From Scilla litardierei (taxonomy: Eukaryota; Streptophyta; Magnoliopsida; Asparagales; Asparagaceae): a DNA stretch of 64,000 bases. Position 1 is the stretch's first letter; every line of letters starts with the position of its first letter. The stretch spans positions 167,407,079-167,471,078 of the forward strand of contig CM061141.1 in the NCBI GenBank assembly GCA_030789695.1, read 5' to 3'. The translations under genes and the position numbers were made by a program. Shown one piece after another: positions 12,250 through 22,634 of this stretch. The notes below the pieces were generated by a model. The model saw only the letters and a program-made list of their open reading frames with translations, did no database searches and was not told where the DNA came from.

Positions 12250-13213
12250 TGTTTCAGAGTGTTTTCTCACTACAGAGCGTTGACCGTGGACTACCCGGTC
12301 AATGTGGTCAAGGGGCCCGCTTGGGTCCCTCGGGGGCTTCGAATCGGTGCGGATGGGGCGAGGGGAAGCCTCGGCCCAGGTTGAGACGCTCGGCCTCGGT
12401 CGGACGAGCACGGCCTCGGAGGAAGGAAGACGAGGGGCATCCTCGGTCGTTCTGCGGGATGCACGGTCGGCGATGGGCGAGGGGAGGCCTCGGACCTAGT
12501 TGAGACGCTCGGCCTCGGTAGGATGTGCTCGGCCTCGGCGGGCGGACGGTGAGGGGAAGCCTCACTCGTGCAGCTGATTGTGAGGTCGGAGAGGGGCGAG
12601 GGGAAGCCTCGGCCTGTTGGTCCGCTGTCCACCTGCGTAGACGAGAACGCTCGTCAGGGGGCCGGACCTAGGTTTCGGCCAAATCCCCTCCGATGCCTAA
12701 GTCAGATAGAGATCTGAAAGAGGAGGCCCGGTGGAGACAGTTCGACTCGTGAGGAGATCGGAACGGCGTCTCACGGCGCGAGCGGGGGAGGAAGGAGATG
12801 AGATGGGGGAGCTAGGTCGTTGATGGAGTACCTTAGGTTTTAGATACCTGAGATGCGGTCCCTTCCTTCGTTGTCTTCCTGGCCCTTTTGTAGAGCTCCC
12901 AGCGTGATTGCCTCTGGCCCACGTCCCACGCCCGCCCTCGATCGTGCCCCATCAATCCGCCCCCTCGCCGCCGCTCTCTTCGCCATGCCATCACCTCCCC
13001 ATTACCGCCATTTAGTGGTCGCGCGTCCGGGGGAGCGGTTTTAGCAGGAGTGGGCGAGTGACCAGCGGGTTATCGGGGCCGGGTCGGATCGACATTCGAG
13101 AAGATCCCTTATAGGGCCTTTGTAGAATGGGCTTGAGGATGCAGATGGGCTCTCGACCAGTAGTCGGGCTCCTGGGCTCGTGTCTTTTGGGTCTCGGTCA
13201 AATAGGCGTAACA
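12250..13213 (-). repeat. E5 3' LTR (left copy)
   Basis: Nearly identical to 18725-19689. GC-rich, with internal imperfect repeats of words such as ACGCTCGGCCTCGG and GAGGGGAAGCCTC between about 12355 and 12610. No long real ORF: open stretches in several frames here are a side effect of GC-rich composition. Confidence 0.92.
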
Positions 13214-13232
13214 ATTGCCCCCATCGGTCGGG
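13214..13232 (-). other. E5 polypurine tract region
   Basis: On the minus strand CCGACCGATGGGGGCAAT lies directly before the LTR; the G-run is the likely plus-strand primer. Confidence 0.6.
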
Positions 13233-13677
13233 TTGATCGGCCTCGGCCGGTTCGGCTCGGCCGATGTGACTTCTGCCAATTTTGACAAGCTCGCCAGTCG
13301 ATGTCGATTCATTTATTAGTCGTCATCATGAGTTGGCCCGCTCGATATTTTTAAAGCGCGGGCTCCGAAGCGCCGTCGTTCTTCTGATGCTGCCACGTGT
13401 GGCTGCAAGCCTATCCCCACCATTCGTGGGGTTGTCGTCAGTTGAGAAGCTGAGGGGTTCGTGAGCTGCCCTTGGTGGGGTCGATCAGCCTTGGCTTGCT
13501 CGGATCGACCGCTGTGCCTCCTGGGATTCCGAGTGGCGCTCCAATAGAGGCGTGGTCATAAATGTAGGTCATGATGAGGCGGATCGATTGGACTTCCCCT
13601 GGCGCCAATTTCGGAACGCCGCCGGTTCTTCGAGCCTCGCCACGCGTTCTTATCAGGCGTTTCGAATTCACCCCTGG

Positions 13678-13685
13678 TATATAAG
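13678..13685 (+). promoter_or_regulatory. TATA box of the E5 antisense gene
   Basis: TATATAAG about 150 bp upstream of the chosen ATG (13828), on the strand opposite to gag. It suggests the antisense gene has its own promoter rather than using the LTR. Confidence 0.6.
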
Positions 13686-13827
13686 ATCCCCAGCTGTGTT
13701 GATCTCCATTTCTTTCTTGCTCTTCCCATTGTTCTAGGCTTTCCCCAACTCGGAGTTTCCCGTCGCCTTTGCTTCCTTGCCTCCTCCGAACGAGCTAAAA
13801 GGTAATTTCCTTTCTCGCTCTCGTATT

Positions 13828-15977
13828 ATGGCTACTCTTAGGATATGCGGTTCTGGCCGAGGGGCGAGGGATTCTCCAGAGTCCAGGCGGGGCAGGTCCC
13901 GGCTAGTGGGATCAGGTTCCTCTTCCGGGAGTCGTCCCTCCCAGGATAAGGGGAAGGGGAAGCTATTCCCAGACTTCGCCTGTGATGACGTGGCGTCGGC
14001 TGCAGTGCGTCTTAACGTGCCCCCGGCCATCCTCCGTACGCCGCCGAGGACCGTTCCTTCTGCGGTCACGGAGATCCGGGAAAGGTATCTCTGCTTCCCA
14101 TACGATGTCCGAGTTCCATTCGTCGACGAGCGGATTTGCCTTCCGAGGAGCAATGAAGTCGGCGTCTACGTCGAAATGTTTCGCCTGGGTCTTCGTTTCC
14201 CGCTCAATCCCTTCCTTGTCCAGGTCATGGAGTATCTCATGGTGCCCCTTTGCCAGTTCACCCCTTGCTCGATCGCGGTACTGACGGGCTTCGTAACGCT
14301 TTGCTGCACCTGCGGTCTGGAGCCGTCTCTCCCCCTTCTCTTCCACTTTTACCAGGTCCAGACGGTCGGGCCGGGGTCATGGCTGCACCTCCGAGCCCGT
14401 TCGAGGAGGGAATGTCTGATCGGGCTACCCCGCTGGTCGGGGGATTGGAGCTCGGATTATGTTTTTGTGGTCTTTTTGGGTGATGCCCAGATTCTGACAA
14501 GCTGGGACGCGTCCGTCCAGCCTCGCCTACCGTTAGCCCTTTCTGACGCCGATCAGGCAGCCGTCGCGCTGTTGTCGGCTCTTCCTTTGGAATCAAAATC
14601 CATCTGGTCTTTGTTGGACGACCTACTCCTGAAGACTGTCTTGTGGTCTCCAGGTAGGTCGCTTATTTATCCTCGGATCGCCCTATGACTCATCCTGATT
14701 TCGGTCTCCTTTGCAGGGATGGCCGGCCGCGAGTTCGTCCGTGACGTCGATGAGCTGATCCGCCGTGGAGCTGCTCGGAGCCGAGGTAGTACCTCTGGAA
14801 GGGCGCCTCGGCGGACCGTTGAGGAGGAAGTGCGCCGAGCCGAGCCTTCTGTGGGTAAGGTGGTGGCCGTGCCTCCCGCCTCTCCTTTTGGCGATCCCCT
14901 TCCCAGGGGGGTCACAAGGGTCGGACCCGCCCCGTCAGCCCAAGAGGCAGGGGGTAATGGTGGGTCTGGTGCAGTTCCTCCTGCCCTTGGCGTGCCCCCT
15001 CAGGTTCCCGAGGGTGGGGATGGCGAGAGGCGGAAGCGCTCCCCTCCGGCGCCTTCGGAGCCCCACGGCGGGAAGAGGAGGAAGGAGGACGCGGATCCCT
15101 CCAGTCCGGCGGGATCCGCGCTTCCTGCGGCGTCCACCGGGACCCTTCGGTAGCCGTGTCGACCACCCCCCTTGCAGCGTCCTCGCCCATATCACCGGGG
15201 ATTGGGGCCTTGTTGGCGAGCAACATGGCTTCCCTTGTCGTCCCTGGGAGTTCGATGTTTGTCGACCGCGCCATGGCCCAGTAGGTTGCCGAGGTCTCCG
15301 TCCCTCCCCGGGACCACAGCTTCCTCAAGAAGATCCCTGCCGACAAGATGTCGGATTCTTTGGTCTGGATCCTTCAACAGGTTTGGTTATCTCGCTATCC
15401 TCTCTTTCTCTTTATCCTCTTCTTAGCCCATGTCTCGTCTTTTCAGGGTTCAGCGCTCGCTGTGGAGTTGCAGTGTCGAGCCGTCCGCTTGAGGGAGCTG
15501 GAGGAGTCCTCCATGAGGGCTCAGGAGCGGGCCGGGGCGGCTGAGGTGGCTATGACTGAGGCCCAGATGGAGTCTCGGCGTCTCAACCTCCGTGTGGCCG
15601 AGTTGGAGGGATGAGTGGGTGACCTCCAGGGAAAGCTGGACGATGCTCATCAGTCGGCTGAGGAAGCGGCGGAGTCGTTCCGCCTGGAGAGGGAGGAACT
15701 TCAGAGGGAACTGTTGGATCGGCGCCAGGTGATGCGGCTTGCGGAGGAGGTGGAGAAGGGCGTCGTCGAGACCCTGGGGAAGAGGATCTTCGAGGTCCTC
15801 AGGGAGGCCTTCGGTAAGTATGAAGACCTCATCGCCCCTCGGATCGTCGAAGTCGTCCAGTCTTCCTTCCGGGAATGTGTAGAGCGTGTCCAGCAAGCCC
15901 CTCCGCCGGTCGATCCCCCTCGCTCCGAGCAGGGCGAAGTGCCCGAGGATGTGTCCTCCCGAGCTCGGGCTCCCTAA
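13828..15977 (+). pseudogene. E5 antisense gene: putative plant transposon (PF04195-like) protein with coiled coil, broken
   Basis: Start at ATG 13828 (ATGGC context); an in-frame ATG at 13777 is the alternative. Exon 1 13828-14653 encodes a Ser/Arg-rich N-terminus, then a domain with ICLPRSNEVGVYVEMFRLGL and LNPFLVQVMEYL, like the 'putative gypsy type transposon' domain (PF04195, by memory of the family). Intron 14654-14716 (GT-AG, 63 bp) splices in frame to MAGREFVRDVDELIRRG. Intron 15381-15446 (GT-AG, 66 bp) leads to a heptad-like Glu/Leu coiled coil. Defects: a frame change and stop near 15150, TAG near 15280, TGA at 15612. The function of this family is unknown; it is often carried by Tat-type elements. 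Confidence 0.72.
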
Positions 15978-16368
15978 GCAGTCCCTCCCGGCCTTATCCT
16001 CAAATTTTTAAGCATCCGCTTCGCTTTGGGCCAGTCTACTTGAAATGGATCTCTAGCCCCCGCTATCTCCTTCGGCTTCGTTATCGGCTCCGTGGCCAAT
16101 AATTGCTGGTTGCATGGCTGTTAGCTTGGGCTAACTTCTTTGGGTCTTTTGTCAACCAATTTTGCTCTGTCGGTGTCGATCTAGCTTCTGTAGGTGAAGA
16201 ACTCTGTCATTCGTAGTGAGTGGATTATTTGTAGAGTGTTTCCTTCGCCTTGATTCCCTATAAATAAGACACATTTTTGTACTCTGGTTAACTATTATAA
16301 ACGAAATTGACTTACTCGGACTTCTCGTGTATTTTGCGTTGCTGCCTCGTTCTTGGCCTAGGATTGGA
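15978..16368. other. E5 non-coding stretch
   Basis: Between the antisense gene and the minisatellite. A TATA-like word (CTATAAATAAG near 16260) is seen; nothing else supported. Confidence 0.4.
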
Positions 16369-16819
16369 TGACGTTCGCCTCTGCTGGGGGAACTGCCCCA
16401 GACTTATGAGCGCAGGAGTCAGTCGGCGAGGGCAAAGCTCCTCGGCTTAGGACCGGTCGGCGTTCGCGCTGGTTGGGGGATTGCCCCAGACTTATGAGCG
16501 CAGGAGTCGGTCGGTGAGGGCAAAGCTCCTCGGCTTAGGACCGGTCGGCGTCCGTGCCTGCTGGGGGAACTGCCCCAGGCTTATGAGCGCAGGAGTCGGT
16601 CGGCGAGGACAAAGCTCCTTGGCTTAGGACCGGTCGGCGTCCGTGCCTGCTGGGGGAACTGCCCCAGGCTTATGAGCGCGGGGGTCGGTCGGCGAGGGCA
16701 AAGCTCCTCGGCTTAGGACCGGTCGGCGTCCGTGACTGCTGGGGGAACTGCCCCAGGCTTATGAGCGCGGGGGTCGGTCGGCGAGGGCAAAGCTCCTCGG
16801 CTTAGGACCGGTCGGCGTC
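16369..16819. repeat. 89-bp minisatellite in E5, five units
   Basis: The word CTTATGAGCGC begins at 16403, 16491, 16580, 16669 and 16758, i.e. period 88-89 bp. Each unit has CTGGGGGAACTGCCCCAG, an inverted repeat, and GGACCGGTCGGCG. Units 3-5 are nearly identical, suggesting recent expansion. Confidence 0.93.
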
Positions 16820-17031
16820 GGTCTCCATCCTTTTGCGCTATTGGTGACATGTCAACTCCATCGGGGATTTAAGAAAAGACAAAAAAGGGAATGCATTTGT
16901 ACTCTCAAGAGTCCTGTCGGACCGGTACATTTGGAGGAAAAGGAAAAAAGGAAATGAAGCTAGACAGAGGGATGTAAACCTAGATAACTCCCTCTTACTA
17001 GGCTGCAACCGGGGGGAGAGACATCACCCGC

Positions 17032-18666
17032 TCACTCTATGATGCGGAGGGGACCCTGGACGGTGTTGATCTTCTTCCCCTTGTCTGGCTGTGTGGAGGT
17101 CCCTTCTCCGTGGGCCGGCTCGTCGGCCTGGTTCCTGGCGTGCCCCCGGCTCATCAGCTTCTCAATGTCCTTCTTCAAATGCCAGCAGTCTTCCGTGTCA
17201 TGGCCATCGTCCTTATGGTACTTGCAGTACTTCTCCCTGTTCTTCCCACCTCTTTTAGCCTTCGGTGGGGGGCGATCAGCTCGCTCTTCCCTCTGCACTT
17301 GGGCGAGGACGGCGTCTGGGGTGGTGTCCCTCGCGCTTTCTCCCCGCTGTCTGTTCCTCGGCCTCTTCTCGGTCCGGTACCCTTCGGGGCTGCCTCGTCC
17401 GCCGTCGCCGCGCTTGGTCCCTCGAGTGGCTTTTCCTGCATCCTCGGCCAAGGCCTCCTTGGTCAGCATGAAGCGTTCGGTCCTCGCCATGATCCCGGGG
17501 AGGTCCTTCGGGGGATCGTTGTGCAGGGACTTCTTGAGGCCTCTGTGGCGAAGCCCTTTCTTAAGGGCCGTCTGGACCACCAGGTCAGGAGGGCTGTTCA
17601 CGTTCAGCCTTTCCGCATTGAAGCGGCGCATGAACTATCGGAGCGGCTCGGCCGGGCCTTGCACTATGTTGAATAGATGTTCAGCACCAGGCTTGATCTG
17701 CCTCCCCGCCATGAACTGCTTTTTGAACAACTGGGTGAGCTCCTCGAAGCTGTCGATGGAGCGACCGGGTAGGCTGTGGTACCAGGTCCTCGCCGCTCCC
17801 CTGAGAGTAGAATAGAAGCCCCGGCAAAGTAAGTCATCGTCAGCTCCCTGGAAAGACATGTCCCCTTCGTAGTCCATCACGTGGTGTCCCGGGTCCCCTA
17901 TCCCGTCGTACTTTCCCAGCACCGGGATCCTGAATCGAGAGGGGACCCGTGCGTCGGTTATTCTCTGTGATAAGGGGCACCGGTCTCCGTGGATGCCCCC
18001 AGGGATGCGGTAGTCGCCTGCCTCTGGCTCGTTCGGGGGTGGAGGAAGCACAGGCGCCAACGGGGCTGGCTCCACGGCCCTCGCCACGCTGGGGGTCGGG
18101 TTGACCCTGCGCTCCCGACTCCTCCTGCGGGAGCTCCTGCTCTGCCGTGATCGGTCTCTTGAGTGGTGTCGTTCGCTTCTCCTGCGACGGGACGACCGTG
18201 ACCGACGAGATGATGCCGTCCTCGATTCGCCCTCCGTCCCTTCGGTTTCTCTTCGGCCCCTTTCACGATAAGGGGAGGAGGCGCGTGACCTCGCCTGACG
18301 GGGGCCGGACAGCGTGAACCGACGCTCTGTGTTCGGTTTCTGGGTCCCGTGGTCGTCGACCACGGCGGACCGCAAGTGCGGGGGACCCCCCGCCCATCGA
18401 TGGCTGTCGTCCAACGTGCCTCCGTTGGATGGCGCAGGGCCGACGAGCTGCTGTACCGTCGCGACCAACGTCTGGAGGCTTGCGTTGGTCTCCTGAGCCA
18501 GGGCGCGGAGCTGTCCCTGCGTGGCCAGTTCTGAGCCGCCGGTCTCTTCGGTTGAGAGGTCAGGGTGGCCACTGACGGGCGTGTCCTCGGGGTTGCCGTT
18601 TGATGTGCCATTCCCCTCCTCCGGGATGGGGGGCATGCGCTTCCTTCCATTGCTGGCTCGTGCCAT
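17032..18666 (-). pseudogene. E5 gag (Ty3/gypsy Tat-type), one in-frame stop
   Basis: Start chosen at the Met of MARASNGRKR (18666), close behind the primer site; an upstream in-frame Met at 18711 is less likely. An N-terminal Arg/Ser-rich part is followed by the retrotransposon gag domain (ALKKGLRHRGLKKSL, FEELTQLFKKQFM) and a Zn-knuckle-like YCKYHKDDGHDTEDC. A single TAG at 17632-17634, just before FMRRFNAERL, interrupts an otherwise open frame ending at 17032. No pol follows. Gag would form particles for this element and for copies supplied with pol in trans. Confidence 0.85.
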
Positions 18667-18704
18667 TGTTGGTGTGGTTTGCTTCTTCGTGGGACGTTTT
18701 TCGG

Positions 18705-18722
18705 TTCCCACAGACGGCGCCA
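18705..18722 (-). other. E5 primer binding site
   Basis: Minus-strand TGGCGCCGTCTGTGGGAA starts 2 bp inside the LTR end; this primer-site class is common in plant gypsy elements. It fixes the element's orientation as minus. Confidence 0.85.
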
Positions 18723-18724
18723 GA

Positions 18725-19689
18725 TGTTTCAGAGTGTTTTCTCACTACAGAGCGTTGACCGTGGACTACCCGGTCAACGTGGTCAAGGGGCCCGCTTGGG
18801 TCCCTCGGGGGCTTCGAATCGGTGCGGATGGGGCGAGGGGAAGCCTCGGCCCAGGTTGAGACGCTCGGCCTCGGTCGGACGAGCACGGCCTTGGAGGAAG
18901 GAAGACGAGGGGCAGCCTCGGTCGTTCTGCGGGATGCACGGTCGGCGAGGGGCGAGGGGAGGCCTTGGACCTAGTTGAGACGCTCGGCCTCGGTAGGATG
19001 TGCTCGGCCTCGGCGGGCGGACGGTGAGGGGAAGCCTCACTCGTGCAGCTGATTGTGAGGTCGGAGAGGGGCGAGGGGAAGCCTCGGCCCGTTGGTCCGC
19101 TGTCCACCTACGTAGACGAGAACGCTCGTCAGGGGGCCGGACCTAGGTTCCGGCCAAATCCCCTCCGATGCCTAAGTCAGATAGAGATCTGAAAGAGGAG
19201 GCCCGGCGGAGACGGTTCGACTCGTGAGGAGATCGGAACGGCGTCTCACGGCGCGAGCGGGGGAGGAAGGAGATGAGATGGGGGAGCTAGGTCGTTGATG
19301 GAGTACCTTAGGTTTTAGATACCTGAGATGCGGTCCCTTCCTTCGTTGTCTTCCTGGCCCTTTTGTAGAGCTCCCAGCGTGATTGCCTCTGGCCCACGTC
19401 CCACGCCCGCCCTCGATCGTGCCCCATCAATCCGCCCCCCTCGCCGCCGCTCTCTTCGCCATGCCATCACCTCCCCATTACCGCCATTTAGTGGTCGCGC
19501 GTCCGGGGGAGCGGTTTTAGCAGGAGTGGGCGAGTGACCAGCGGGTTATCGGGGCCGGGTCGGATCGACATTCGAGAAGATCCCTTATAGGGCCTTTGTA
19601 GAATGGGCTTGAGGATGCAGATGGGCTCTCGACCAGTAGTCGGGCTCCTGGGCTCGTGTCTTTTGGGTCTCGGTCAAATAGGCGTAACA
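18725..19689 (-). repeat. E5 5' LTR (right copy)
   Basis: 965 bp, TG...CA ends; partner of 12250-13213. Confidence 0.93.
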
Positions 19690-19714
19690 ATCATCAATTT
19701 TATTGATTCTCAGT

Positions 19715-19832
19715 CAGTCGACTGATGAGAATAATACAGTCGACCGTCTCACGGACAGGCGACTGTAATTTACCCCACAGTCGACTGTCTGTCGACCTTA
19801 GCTTTTCTCTTATCATTTCGACCAGTCGACTG
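19715..19832 (+). promoter_or_regulatory. E2 internal palindrome array, right part
   Basis: Words start at 19715, 19737, 19756 and 19778 (22, 19, 22) and again at 19823. It completes the array begun at 12073. About 350 bp downstream is the ATG of the third ORF; between them lies an ATCTGAGCCGTCGAT...ATTCAACGGCCCAGAT inverted repeat of a type common near plant promoters. Confidence 0.88.
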
Positions 19833-20183
19833 TCTCATATTGTGGCTGTTCGCTCATTTGATCTGAGCCGTCGATTCTTTGATTCAACGGCCCAGATTCA
19901 TTTGCCCCTTCGATATTTCATTGGGAGAATTCATTTCGATCGAAAGTTTCTCTCTCCTCCGATAGAAACCGCATCGTCTCCCCGATTCAACCCTCAGTTG
20001 ATCGCTCCTCCAGTTATTTTCCGTCGTCTCATCTGTCGATTGTGTCACTCAGATCTCGATTGACTCTTCGTGCCTTTCGACTAGGTCTGATTTCCTCTCG
20101 TTGGTTCTTTCGCTCATTGTCTCTCTCGTGCGATTTCTGTTCATATCTTCTGTCGATCGCCCCTCCGTTCATTTGATTGTGCA

Positions 20184-20461
20184 ATGGCTCCCAAGAACAA
20201 GAACAAGGGAAAGACTATTGCTTCTAAGCGTGCTAGGGTTCCCAAGCCTACTACTGCAAAAAATAAACAACCCTATAAGGCTCGAACCAAGAAAGCCGAT
20301 TCTCCCTCTGCTCTTCTTCGCAGGGTTATTCTCCTTCTTCTGGGTCTTCTTCATCTGAAGCTGAGCCCCTCATCAAGCGTCAGCGCAAGCCCGTTAGTGT
20401 TTACATCTGGCTGAGGCTCCTCCTTCACCCTCTGTGTCGAGCTCCGGAGAAGAAACCCTGT
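20184..20461 (+). pseudogene. E2 third (env-like) ORF, N-terminal part
   Basis: ATG at 20184 opens a Lys/Arg-rich start (MAPKNKNKGKTIASKRARVP) followed, after a frame change near 20320, by a Ser/Glu-rich stretch. Such basic starts are typical of the extra ORF downstream of pol in SIRE-type elements. The chromovirus inserted at 20461; the ORF resumes at 30331. No signal peptide or membrane segment is visible, so 'env-like' is positional only. Confidence 0.6.
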
Positions 20462-20730
20462 TGTAACGACTGCTTTTCATGTATCTGGATTTTATATATT
20501 ATAATATATGTTTTGGTGGATTTTCTCCTCGTGTGTGGTTTTCGTCTCCGTAGCTTTCATTTTCGATCGTTTCGTCGTGATTTCTTGTTTCTTCCTTAGG
20601 ATCGTCGATTTCGAAGTATGTCATTCGTGACGGACTTCATAACGGTCGTATCTAACTATTAGATCAAGCCTAGAAGTCTTAGGAATCGATCCCGGGGCCC
20701 CGCGCTCCGTATCGGAACTTTTGGTGCTCA

Positions 20731-21148
20731 TTAGCCGGTGTAAGAAGGGCCACCGACCGACTAGATGATGATCCAGTCGGTCGGCAATCCTTCTTGGACC
20801 GACTAGTTGGCTTTCTAAAATTGTTCAGGAGTTACTGTTTATCGTTAGTCGGTCTAAGAACGTTGGTTGACCGACTAGGTTGCAAACTAGTCGGTCAGCA
20901 ATGCTTCTTGAACCGACTAACACATCATCTTATTTTGTATCAGTTATTGTTCACTCTTAGTCGGTCTAAGAACGTTCATCGACCGACTAGATGCTAAACT
21001 AGTCGGTCAGTATTTGTTCATGGACCGACTAACTCTAAAATCCTATTTTCGTTCAGGAGTTACTGTTTACACTTAATCGGTCTGCGTTGGTCGACCGACC
21101 GACTAGTTGCCAAACTAGTCGGTCAGTGGTTGTTCTTTGACCGACTAA
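20731..21148 (+). promoter_or_regulatory. Phased TTAGTCGGTC/GACCGACTAG quartet array in chromovirus 5' LTR
   Basis: Sense (S) and inverted (I) 10-mers alternate S-I-S-I: 20731, 20755, 20773, 20797 | 20845, 20869, 20887, 20911 | 20957, 20981, 20999, 21023 | 21073, 21097, 21115, 21139. Spacing is exactly 24, 18, 24 bp in all four quartets; gaps are 48, 46 and 50. It ends about 43 bp upstream of the TATA box. The same module is in the SIRE-like LTRs of E3 and E4. Confidence 0.95.
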
Positions 21149-21190
21149 CCAGTGTTAAAACCCTAATTTCTGGGCAGCCGCCAGCCCAAC

Positions 21191-21200
21191 CTATTTATAC
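21191..21200 (+). promoter_or_regulatory. Chromovirus LTR TATA box
   Basis: CTATTTATAC; the same word is in the LARD LTRs (52233, 58304). Transcription would start about 30 bp downstream, in the CT-rich leader. Confidence 0.75.
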
Positions 21201-22475
21201 CCAACCCGAACAACTTCTTCTTCTCCAACACGACCCTAAGCCCTAGTTTCTTCCCCTCTAAGCCCCCATCTTCCTCCAAGCTTCAATCCTCCATTCCAAG
21301 CCCTAAATCCATCATCCAATCCATCCATTCACTCCAACTACTTCTCATTTTCCCCAAAATCTCACCAAAACCCATCAAATCCCCAAATCCCCCAAAACCC
21401 TAGTTTCCCCAATCTTCTCCAATCTTTTCCAGATCTGATCCTAGGGTTCCCCGGAGTGTTTCTTCCGCCTCCTCTCGGTAAGAAATCGATCTACCGTTGT
21501 TTTCATAACTTATTTATATTTTTATGAAACCCTAATTAAATTCATGTGTTTGGTGTTTGTTTCCCCATAACAGCGATTCCCCCGTAGTTAGCATCCGTGA
21601 GACGAGGTTGATCGTCATCCCCGGTGCTAGGCAAGTGAAACTTGCCACTTAGGGTTTAGGCCATGTTTTAGGCCATTTTCTTGTTATAGGCGTAAAAGAG
21701 GCTAGGCGACGAAATGATACTCGCCTAGGCGCAAATTGGGGAATTAGCTTGACAACGAAGCTAATTCCGACATTTAGCATGTTGCACAAATACCATGTCA
21801 TGTTTACTTTCCATTAACGGTACGCAAATTAAATGTCATGTCATTGCATTGTTTTGGTGATCCCGTGATTGCGTAGCTTTGCTACACTACTTGTGTTACC
21901 TGGCTCGTGTTCCAGAAGCGAGCCCTGTAGTTGGAAACCCCAACGCTCGATATATTGAATTGTGAACTAAGAAACAAGCTCTCGTGCGGGGCAACCCTGG
22001 CTCACTTGCTGGGCTCATGTTCAGGGACCCTGGCTTGTTTAGTGCGGGATGGGGTGAGGGTTAAGCGGCCATTCAACTGGGAGTCTGTTTGATCAACAAC
22101 TGCAGTTGTAAGGCGTAAACTCTTTGGGGTGGGGTAGTGTTTGGGGCCGATCGGACTGACATGCTAGCCATTCAGCGAAGGGCGCAAACATCTACAAAAC
22201 AACCGTGAAATGTGAATTGTGTTTAGTGCCGATCGGTCTGAAATGCTTGCCATTCAGCGAAGGGCATAAACACCTACAAAATGTGAATTGATTGAGATTG
22301 ATAGTAGCGTGGCTACTCTTGTCTTGTCTTGTCTTGTCTTGTCTTGTCCCGATGATTGTTCTCTCGTACAAATCGTCTTGCCATGTTTTAAAAATTGTGC
22401 ACTCATGTTATAACTGCCATGTCATGCATACTAAACTGCTAGGTTGCTAGTCGCCTTACTTTCAGTTTCCTTGCC

Positions 22476-22533
22476 CAAGTCTTTTAGACTTGCTGACATG
22501 TGCCCCTTTACTCTTTTGGGTGACACATGTTAG
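22476..22533 (+). other. Two adjacent hairpins in chromovirus LTR
   Basis: Hairpin 1: CAAGTCT (22476-22482) with AGACTTG (22486-22492). Hairpin 2: CTGACATGTG (22493-22502) with CACATGTTAG (22524-22533), ten pairs including one G-U, 21-nt loop. The LARD LTR has two hairpins at the same relative place with different stem sequences, hairpin 2 again having ten pairs and a 21-nt loop. Repeated in the 3' LTR at +7349. Confidence 0.75.
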
Positions 22534-22634
22534 ATCCCGAGCCCGAGTACCTCGTTGAGGACGAGGTGTTTGCTGACGCCGAGCCTGAGCCTGTGTTTGA
22601 CGGGGAGTACGTGGACACTGGGGACCAGTCCTAG
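22527..22634 (+). CDS. Possible 35-residue acidic peptide in LTR
   Basis: ATG lies in the 3' arm of hairpin 2. The peptide starts MLDPEPEYLVEDE and ends DTGDQS; about a third of residues are Asp/Glu. The 3' LTR copy (29876-29983) differs by one synonymous change (CCT/CCC). The LARD has a related acidic stretch without an ATG. It could be an upstream ORF in the leader, or chance. No known function. Confidence 0.35.
   Translation: MLDPEPEYLVEDEVFADAEPEPVFDGEYVDTGDQS

Larger units (their letters stand above)
12250..19689 (-). mobile_element. E5: non-autonomous Tat-like Ty3/gypsy element with antisense gene
   Basis: LTRs 12250-13213 and 18725-19689 (964/965 bp; about ten substitutions by eye) with perfect 5-bp duplication ATCAT (12245-12249, 19690-19694). 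On the minus strand the order is LTR, primer site, gag, non-coding with an 89-bp minisatellite, an antisense multi-exon gene, polypurine tract, LTR. There is no pol, so movement would need a helper. Higher GC than its surroundings. Similar layouts (gag plus antisense ORF) are known in Tat-clade elements such as Grande; the exact clade here is inferred. Confidence 0.9.

Noticed and set aside
12291..13312. Overlapping long ORFs in several frames of the E5 LTR (also 18560-19107)
   Set aside because: GC-rich repeats keep all frames open; low-complexity Pro/Arg/Ser products, no domain.
22317..22347. Telomere-type repeat
   Set aside because: The tract is (CTTGT)n, not the plant TTTAGGG repeat; it is part of the LTR and shared with the LARD.
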